Positions 57,212-64,000 of a stretch of DNA of 64,000 nt are shown here, one piece after another. Source of the DNA: Rhizophagus irregularis (Eukaryota; Glomeromycota; Glomeromycetes; Glomerales; Glomeraceae); NCBI RefSeq assembly GCF_026210795.1, contig NC_089446.1:558001-622000 (forward strand). Reading direction: 5' to 3'. Each line of letters starts with the position of its first letter. The first letter of the stretch is position 1. The translations under genes were made by a program, and so were the position numbers. The notes beneath the pieces are model-generated. The model did not search any database. It was not told where the DNA came from and worked only from the letters and a program-made list of their open reading frames with translations.

Positions 57212-58277
57212 GTGGGGTCCTGCTGTATTCAAGATATATCTACACATTGGAATTCAATGTATTATGCTTGGGATCGTCTTTTCTTTTTAAAAGATGCTAT
57301 TATCCAACTTCAAGCAAATTTATGCACATCAACTGATTGGAAAAGTAAGAAAGATGGCAATAAATTGAAAAAAATCTTACTTTCTAATGAAGAATAGAGT
57401 TTGTTAGATCAACTTATTAATATATTAATGCCATTTAAGGAAGCAACCCATGAATTTTCTGGCAATACATATGTAACTTTAAATCAAACCATTCCAACTA
57501 TTAAGCCAAAAATTTATGATTTGGCTTCTAAAGTACCACAAAATGTTAGTGAGTTTTTGGATGAGAATACTGTATTTGACTCTAAAATTGTAGAAACACA
57601 TCCTATTGATTTTGATGATAATGAAGTTATAAGTAATATTACAAAGAAAAGTATTTCAATTAAAAATTCATTAGATATAACAGGTGTTTTAGATAAAGTA
57701 AAGCAAAATATATACAATGCATTAATTTACTACTGGAATATTCCAAATGATCTTGGTTTAATGGCAGCTTTATTGGATCCTTATTATAAAAACTTGGATT
57801 TTATAGAAATTGATACTAAAAAAGAACAAATTATTCAAAAACTCCATGATGAAATTGGTGAGGTAATAGTATTAGAATCTGAAACTTTGAATAACCCAGC
57901 TCCATCCATAGATATATATAGAATCTTCAATATGTTCACATAAAGAATATTGTCAACAGCGTCAAAGTAAAACTAAAAAAGCAATTCTGAATATGGTAAT
58001 TTGCGATGAAATTATGAATTATTTGTCATTACCATTAGCATTAGAGATAGAAAATACTTTAGATTGGTGGCAAATATGTTTTCAAAATTTTCCAAAACTT
58101 GCCAAGTTAGCTCGCAAGTATCTTGCAATACCAGCAACCTCAGTATCAAGCGAACGACTATTCTCTAATGCTGGTAATGTCATTAGTGTTAAGAGGATAA
58201 ATTTAGATATAAAATTAGCAGGTCAAATGCTATTTTTAAAGTTTTTGCACAAGAATGGGATGAAAATATTGAGATAA
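57212..58277 (+). pseudogene. hAT transposase, C-terminal half
   Basis: hAT transposases are RNase H-fold cut-and-paste enzymes. The remnant begins with the conserved DISTHWNSMYYAWDRL segment (usual TRWNS). A TAG at 57395-57397 is in frame, then LLDQLINILMPFKEATHEFS and MAALLDPYYKNLDF follow. A one-base shift near 57940 leads into the dimerisation domain: LDWWQICFQNFPKLAKLARK, then ATSVSSERLFSNAGNVIS. The N-terminal BED finger and first catalytic residues are missing. TIRs were not found. Family assignment is firm. Confidence 0.8.
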
Positions 58278-58840
58278 ACTAAATTTTATTAAATTTCAAT
58301 AAAATTTTGATGATTTTATAAATTGTTTTTACAATATTTTGAACTGTTAATATATTGAATTTCTAGGTTTAATACCATTTTTTCGTTTTATAAATTTTTA
58401 AATTTAATATTTATCTATCATTTAAAATTCTAATAAATTTTCAATTTAATGATTATAATAAATAAGTTAATTACTGCAAAATAAACATATACGAAAAACA
58501 AACTGATTAAAAATAATTAAGAGAGCTGAAGAGTTATTTTTTATTTTTTTCATAATAATTTATTAATTTTTATTTATTTGAAAAATATCAGTGATTAGTT
58601 AATTATATTTTAAAAAAGAAAACAGATTAGAATTTAAAATACAGATGAAATCTGAATTTGGTTTAAATTTATAGATATCTGAATTGATTTTAGAATCTGA
58701 ATTGGGTCAAATTATGGATGAAATCTGAATTTAAGTAATCATCTGTAAGATTTTTGAATTCAAATTATAAACTGGATTCAGTAATAAAAATTCAGATTTG
58801 ATCCGAATGGCCTCCAAAATATCGGATCAGACCTCTAATG
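58278..58840. other. AT-rich DNA with CAGAT/ATCTGAAT repeats
   Basis: Short ATCTGAATT repeats at 58620-58800, similar in style to those inside the MITE at 44187. Confidence 0.4.
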
Positions 58841-59000
58841 ATGAGAGATGAAAAGGAGTGATGGGAGACAAAAAGAAGTGATAGGAAACAAAAAGAAGCA
58901 ATGGGAGACGAAAAGAAGTGATAGGAGACGAAGAGGAGTAATGAAAGACAAAAAGAAGTGATGAGAGACAAAAAGAAATGATGGAAAGTAAATAGGAGAG
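58841..59000. repeat. 20-bp purine-rich minisatellite
   Basis: Eight consecutive 20-bp units of the type ATGGGAGACAAAAAGAAGTG with few changes. The top strand is nearly all purine, and more degenerate copies continue to about 59100. Confidence 0.9.
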
Positions 59001-60321
59001 GAAAAGAAATAATGAAAAATGAAAAAATGTAGTAGAAATAATGGGAGATGAATAATGAGAAGTAATATGAGGTGAAAAATGATGAGAGACACAAAATAAA
59101 AAAAAAGATCATAATAGGATGATAGGAAACTAAGTAAAAAATAAACCATAAAGTAAAAAAAAAATGAAGTTAGTATATAAGATAAAACTGAAATAAATAA
59201 AAATAAATAAAAAATAAAAAATCTACCTTTATTAATTGTAAAACTAAAAGAACTAAAATATCTAAAAAAAAATGAAATAAAATTAGTGAAAAATGAAATA
59301 AAAAAAATAAAAAAATGAGTAAGAAATAAAACGTAAAGTGAAAAACCATTAAATCTTAATTGCAAAACCAGAAGGACTAAAGAACCTAAAAATAATGAAA
59401 TTGAGTTAGTGAGAAAGAAATAAAAATAAAAGAAAAAGAAAAATACCTTGAAACTGAAAGAACCAAGGAATGAACCTATACCGAAAACAAGATTCAATAA
59501 CAAAGCATGTCTGAGGTTAATGGTGCAGTGTGATACAGCGATTTTTCCAAAAAAAAATTAAATTGCAATTTTTTTTATTTAAAATAAAACTTTTAAATTT
59601 CTGCACTAGGTGTATTTTCATCCGCTCTGCAAATTTACTTAGAGTATATACAGATGGTTTAGAAGGCCATTTTTGAGTTATTTAACAAAAACTGTTCTTT
59701 AAACAAATCCAATTTTGGAAATGATCAGCAAAGATGATAAAATCGGTTGTTATATACTAAAGTCAAAATCTACTTCCAAAACCTCCTTTCATTTATAAGT
59801 GAATTTTGTAAAACAGATGAAAATACATCTAATGTGTAAATTTGAAAGCTTTGAAATCTTTAACTTAAATCTTTTTGAATTACTGCGCCACACTGCGCCA
59901 CACATTTCAGACGTGTAAACAAATAAACATGACGCGATCATGTGGCAAACGTTCCGTCGTTTCCGTACCTTATATAAGAGAAGTAACGTAATGGATCATC
60001 GGCGGTGACATTTGGCGGTGTGTTACATAATGGTGTGAAGCGTACTCAGGTGATGAATAGTATCTCGGCCCACTCTGAATCACGTGTTTGGCCTGTCGTG
60101 TTATTTATCACTTGAGTAAACTGCCACATCGGGACCGTACTCCACCCCAAATTTCCGTATCACTCGCCAATTTCCCGTTACTTACTTTCTATATATTCCC
60201 ACGTTATCGTCCACTTATATTCTTCTCCGCAGCTGTTCACGTTAATCTCCCTGTACCATATAAGATTCTTTTTATTTTTGCAGTTAATAAAAACACAAAT
60301 AGAAGCCTTATTGCAAAAGAC
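59001..60321. other. No gene seen; upstream region of the kinase gene
   Basis: A-rich to about 59460, then more balanced sequence. A compact stretch at 59900-60300 (CCACACTGCGCCACAC, CACGTG at 60082-60087) may hold the kinase promoter, but no element can be assigned. Confidence 0.35.
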
Positions 60322-62129
60322 ATGTCATCCACTCAACCCGAGAGAAAGGACACCACTAAATTCACATTTAAGAATGGAGGGAAAACTTATGGTAGTTTGA
60401 TTCTTTTTTATAGCGCATCTTTCTGCTATTATTCACGTTTCGGACTTAGTTTTTACTCTTCATTTTCGTAGAATTGTGGTTAGCGTTAGGAGAGGAAAAA
60501 GTAAATGAAGTGAGATTACCCGGTGGCAAAAAATTTGATGGAAAGTGTTCTCTAAACATTGAAAGCATTTTTATTCAGTTACTATTATTTCTAATCTTAA
60601 ATTATATCAACAGAAAAAGACCATGCAATGAGTAAGTTAATGTCGGAAAATTTCTCTAATGAAACTTACGAGAAAACATTTAGTCAACTCCAAATGTTAG
60701 GAAAAGGATCATTTGGGAGTGTGTGGAGTGTAAGTCTTTTTACAAAATTAATCTCATTTATGACGCGCTTTGTAGTTACAAGCATATGCTTAATTATATA
60801 GGCAATGCATAAATATGATAAAAATACTTATGCTATTAAAAAAATCATCGTCAGCAAGGTCGAAAATATTTATATGGTTTGTTATTTTGTTAAAATCATA
60901 TTTCCTTCGGAAATACCCTTCAGGTATTTTCGTTGTTAAAATTTATATTCCCAAATATATTAACGAGCTAAGTTTTAGGTTTTCCAAGAAGCCCAAGCTC
61001 TCGCTAAACTTGAACACCCAAACGTTGTGAGATATTTTTCTTCCTGGATACAGAGTTGCAATAGTGACTGGACGGATCTCACCCCTGTGAAATTAACTAT
61101 TTTTATCCAAATGGAATTGTGTTCGACCTCTCTCAAACGAGTTTTAGAAAAACGTGATGGTCAGATCGATCCGCTTTTTAACATCAAAATATTTCATGGG
61201 ATTATGAAAGGAGTAAGTGTCGAATTATTTATGCTTCAGTCCTTCATAATTTCCTCTGTTCCTCAGAAATTTGAGAAGAATTTTTTTTGTATATGTTTTG
61301 TCTATATATCATTTATCAATAAACAAATCGTATACAACAAATTAAGAGAGTACTAGGACTACGTTCCTAGGGACACAATGTTTGTTTGTTTGGAAACGTT
61401 ACCATGGTGACTGATGAAGCACTTTGTTTTGTCAGATTGAATATGTCCATGAAAAGAAACTCGTTCACCGAGATTTAAAAACGGATAATATTTTTTTACA
61501 AGAAATTAATACCGAATTTATACCAAAAATTGGTGATTTTGGTTTGGTAAAATCCGAAGAACCAACGGTAACGCTCATTATTTTTAATTTTTCATTATCA
61601 TATAGTGATGATATAAATACTAATATACTTAAACATTATCTATTACAGCATCTTGAAGCTAATACCAAGGAGAATGATATTTATTGTCTCGGGGTTGTAT
61701 TAAAAGATTTATATTTCCCTCGTAAAAGTTTAGATGACCTTTTGATTATGGTTGAACAACAAGGCGACTTTAATAATATAGTAAGTCTATTTTTGTGAAC
61801 ATTAGTTCATTGAAGTAACGATTAGATTTAAGATTCTTTATTTTTTGTAATTGAATTAAACTCTTACTTAGATAGAATTAATCTTCAAAATGACTAAAAT
61901 GACTGGTAGTGATCCTCCTCAAGCAACAAAAATCCTTGAATCCGACATTTTTAATATGTTATCTGATAATCACTCCGGAGCTCTTACGTCAAAAATCAAC
62001 TCGTTGGAGGAAAAAATTAAATCATTAGAACAAGAAAATGCCGACTTGAAACAAGAAAACAACGTTAAAAAAGAAAAAATTAAATCATTGGAGCAAAAAA
62101 TTGAATCAATGGACGGGAAGGCGGATTAA
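60322..62129 (+). CDS. Protein kinase resembling eIF2-alpha kinases, with C-terminal coiled coil
   Basis: Eight exons join in phase: 60322-60391, 60472-60522, 60614-60729, 60802-60876, 60979-61212, 61436-61567, 61649-61780, 61872-62129; 355 aa. Kinase elements: glycine loop GKGSFGSV, YAIKK (ATP-binding Lys), EAQALAKLEHPNVVRYFSSW (helix C; typical of GCN2/HRI/PERK), IQMELCSTSLKRVLE, HRDLKTDN catalytic loop, GDFGL metal site, NDIYCLGVVL and SDPPQATKILESDIF (subdomain XI). It would phosphorylate Ser/Thr. The activation segment is short and the APE motif is not visible. Residues ~315-350 are a heptad coiled coil (IKSLEQENADLKQEN). Donor choices for exons 2 and 4 are the ones keeping the frame and family spacing. 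eIF2-alpha as substrate is inference. Confidence 0.7.
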
Positions 62130-62880
62130 AATAAGGAATAACATTTTATACAAGTGTAAAGAGTTCAATCATTATTTTTTTACGAAAAACATCTAGCGGA
62201 TAGGATTTTAATAAATCATTGTAATGAAATAACAGAGATAGTTTTCAAGGAGATATTTCTTGTACTCGTGATATAAAGAAATAAATTTGGTAGCATTTTT
62301 TCACATTTTTTAAGAATAAAGTTATTTACAAAGTATACGAGAATAAAGTGTAAATTTATATACACATTAGATAGGTTAGATCCCGGATTAGTCACTAGCA
62401 TCTTTTAGAGTTCATTTGGAATGGCCAGTTTCGGTGTAACTAGCTTAAGCTACTAAAAATACCAACAGTGCAGTTGCGTACAACAACGGTCAACAAAGAT
62501 TGTATAACCATAATAACATAATAAAAATAATAAACCCACTGATTTTATCTTGTATCGAACAAAGATAGTTTAGAACTAACCCGCTCGTGAAGTGTGTTTC
62601 CTCGAAGTTGACACACTACTATAACTTTATTATTTTACGAAAAATGTTTATCGTAGTATAATGGTCATGAATTGTGAAGTATTTCCTGAATACAATTTGG
62701 CTCATCCGCATTATCTGTTCAAGAGCTTTATTTGATCGGGAATCTCTATTAGTTGTATCATTTTTCGACCATATTCTTGAAGTATATTAATATGTATCTG
62801 TTATTCGCTAGCCGATTTTTCATTTCTTTGTTTAAGATCCTATTCTATATTTTTTCTTCTAGTAGTGTTAGACTGTAGAC
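62130..62880. other. Intergenic DNA, no gene seen
   Basis: 3' flank of the kinase and beyond; no supported frame. Confidence 0.4.
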
Positions 62881-63960
62881 TATCATACGTGTTCTGGATT
62901 TGGTCGATTCTTTCGAGGAATTCCAACGAGTAGTCACATCATTAATTAATTGGAGATATTTAGCCGTACCCCTGGCATCCTAAAAAAAAATCAAAGTTAT
63001 TATAGTTATTAGTTAAAATTAATAATTTTCTTAACTTAAAATAATTAGCTTTGAAATTAATAAAAGGCATAAAAAATATTTACTATATATTCTTCTTGCT
63101 TTCCTTCAGCCAAATTTTCATTATTATCTAATCTATTTGCATTGGGATATTTTTTTTTGAATATCTTCCAAACGTTTAGATTGTTTTGGACGCATAAAAA
63201 AATCAATTAATCTTTTTACTCGTACAATTAGTTTTTTTACCGGAACCAACCCTTTTCCAATTACAAGCTGGAGGGTATGCGCAGTGCATCCTTGCCACTC
63301 AATTCCATCCATATCTGAGATGGCCTTCTTCATGTTGGCAGCATTGTCGGTCGTAATTGTAAAAGTCTTTTCACGTAATTTCCATTCATCTAATGTTTCT
63401 TCCAAGCTTTCAATTATATGTTGAGAAGTATGAGGATACCGAACATAATTAACAGTTAAGGTAACCTCATAAAGGTTAAATTTGGAATCAATGTATGAGC
63501 AAGTTATACCAATGTATCCCTGTCCATTCTTTGCAGTCTACATATCAGTAGTTAATGATACGTTTTTTGCTTCTACATTGATTTTTTCAATTAGTGTTGG
63601 TAACATAGAATTATAAGCATTATAAATGATTTTTTTAACTCCCTTTTCATCTGGTATTATAAAGGAAGGTTCTAATTCACAAATAAGTTTACGAAATGAT
63701 GGACTTTGAACTACATATAATGGTTGAAAATCTTCAATTATCCAATCAGTCAAGAACCAGTTTTGGCCTGAGCAATAGCTTCAATTTCAACCTTTCCAAA
63801 AGTCAAAGTGTATTCGTAGGCCCTATTTTCCTTTGATGCATTGGGTATATCAACGCACCAACTATCAAGTAATTCAACACCTGGTTCATCACAATATGTT
63901 GCATTATCTTTTCTTGTAACATATATATCTAATCCCAGTTTTTTTTACACTATATTAAGT
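62881..63960 (-). pseudogene. hAT transposase, decayed, extends towards the window edge
   Basis: Minus strand. 63753-63541 encodes FRKLICELEPSFIIPDEKGV and KNVSLTTDM, then TAG 63540-63538 where hAT proteins have Trp (TTDMW), so TGG-to-TAG is likely. The frame continues TAKNGQGYIGIT through FTITTDNAANMKKAISDM (a catalytic Asp region) and CTAHTLQLVIGKG to a one-base shift in the A run near 63150. A GT-AG intron (63083-62980) follows, then a decayed DVTTRWNSS region ending near 62881. Upstream (63900-63760) a further coding-like stretch in another frame may be the N-terminal part. Not the same copy as 57212-58277, which lacks this N-terminal half. Confidence 0.75.
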
Positions 63961-64000
63961 GGGTAATAAGTTTTTACAATTTTCTCATTAACAGCCACTT

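Noticed and set aside
58835-59503. Long hydrophobic minus-strand frames of up to 222 codons
   Set aside because: They translate an A/purine-rich minisatellite into Phe/Leu/Ser runs; no domain and no start context.
62641-62700. tRNA-like text GTAGTATAATGGTCATGA
   Set aside because: A-box-like only; no matching acceptor stem, anticodon arm or B box.
1-64000. CRISPR arrays, bacterial operons or prophage
   Set aside because: Spliced genes, NUMT and eukaryotic transposons show nuclear fungal DNA; tandem repeats present are minisatellites without spacers of CRISPR type.

Overview
The window looks like nuclear DNA of an early-diverging fungus. It is strongly AT-rich, has short GT-AG introns (mostly 60-100 bp), and carries a dense, nested transposon load. 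The mix of pogo/Tigger, hAT, MULE, Helitron, Plavaka/CACTA-like and Ty3/gypsy elements, together with large lineage-specific protein families, resembles arbuscular mycorrhizal fungi (Glomeromycotina, Rhizophagus-like). That assignment is inference from gene style, not from a marker gene. I see no rRNA and no CRISPR.

Layout. 0-5.4 kb: a small spliced gene fragment, a broken minus-strand ORF, a mitochondrial insertion (nad4 3' end, trnW(CCA), nad1 5' end), and chains of splice-site-like units. 5.4-8.0 kb: a complete pogo/Tigger DNA transposon with terminal inverted repeats (TIRs), a TA duplication and a two-exon transposase. 9.1-11.3 kb: a minus-strand transposase-like gene broken by one TGA. 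12-20 kb: sparse sequence holding a zinc-finger-type ORF, a coiled-coil gene and two inverted copies of a ~240 bp repeat. 20.6-22.7 kb: a Helitron remnant, an MSH6-like exon and a chain of hairpin-bearing pseudo-introns. 23.7-32.5 kb: several spliced genes of unknown function, and one gene that joins an RRM-like region to an Hsp20 domain and has a hairpin minisatellite in intron 1. 33.5-37.6 kb: a six-exon Plavaka/CACTA-like transposase gene interrupted by a TA-flanked MITE. 39.1-41.5 kb: a second pogo element inserted in a 43-bp minisatellite.

41.9-53.4 kb holds a 5'-truncated Ty3/gypsy retrotransposon with at least five, probably six, younger insertions inside it. Its pol order is protease, RT, RNase H, thymidylate-kinase-like P-loop domain, integrase. 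The kinase is in the same open frame as RNase H and is the most unusual item in the window. 54-59.5 kb: a 1.4 kb hAT-like element with an exact 8-bp target duplication, a pogo-type MITE, a decayed hAT transposase and a 20-bp minisatellite. 60.3-62.1 kb: an eight-exon protein kinase resembling eIF2-alpha kinases, with a C-terminal coiled coil. The window ends in a decayed minus-strand hAT transposase.

Most coding DNA here belongs to mobile elements in different states of decay. The likely host genes are the kinase, the Hsp20/RRM-like gene, the paralogous pair at 27.8-30.2 kb and the coiled-coil gene. Many breaks in the transposon genes are single in-frame stops that one C-to-T or G-to-A change could have made.
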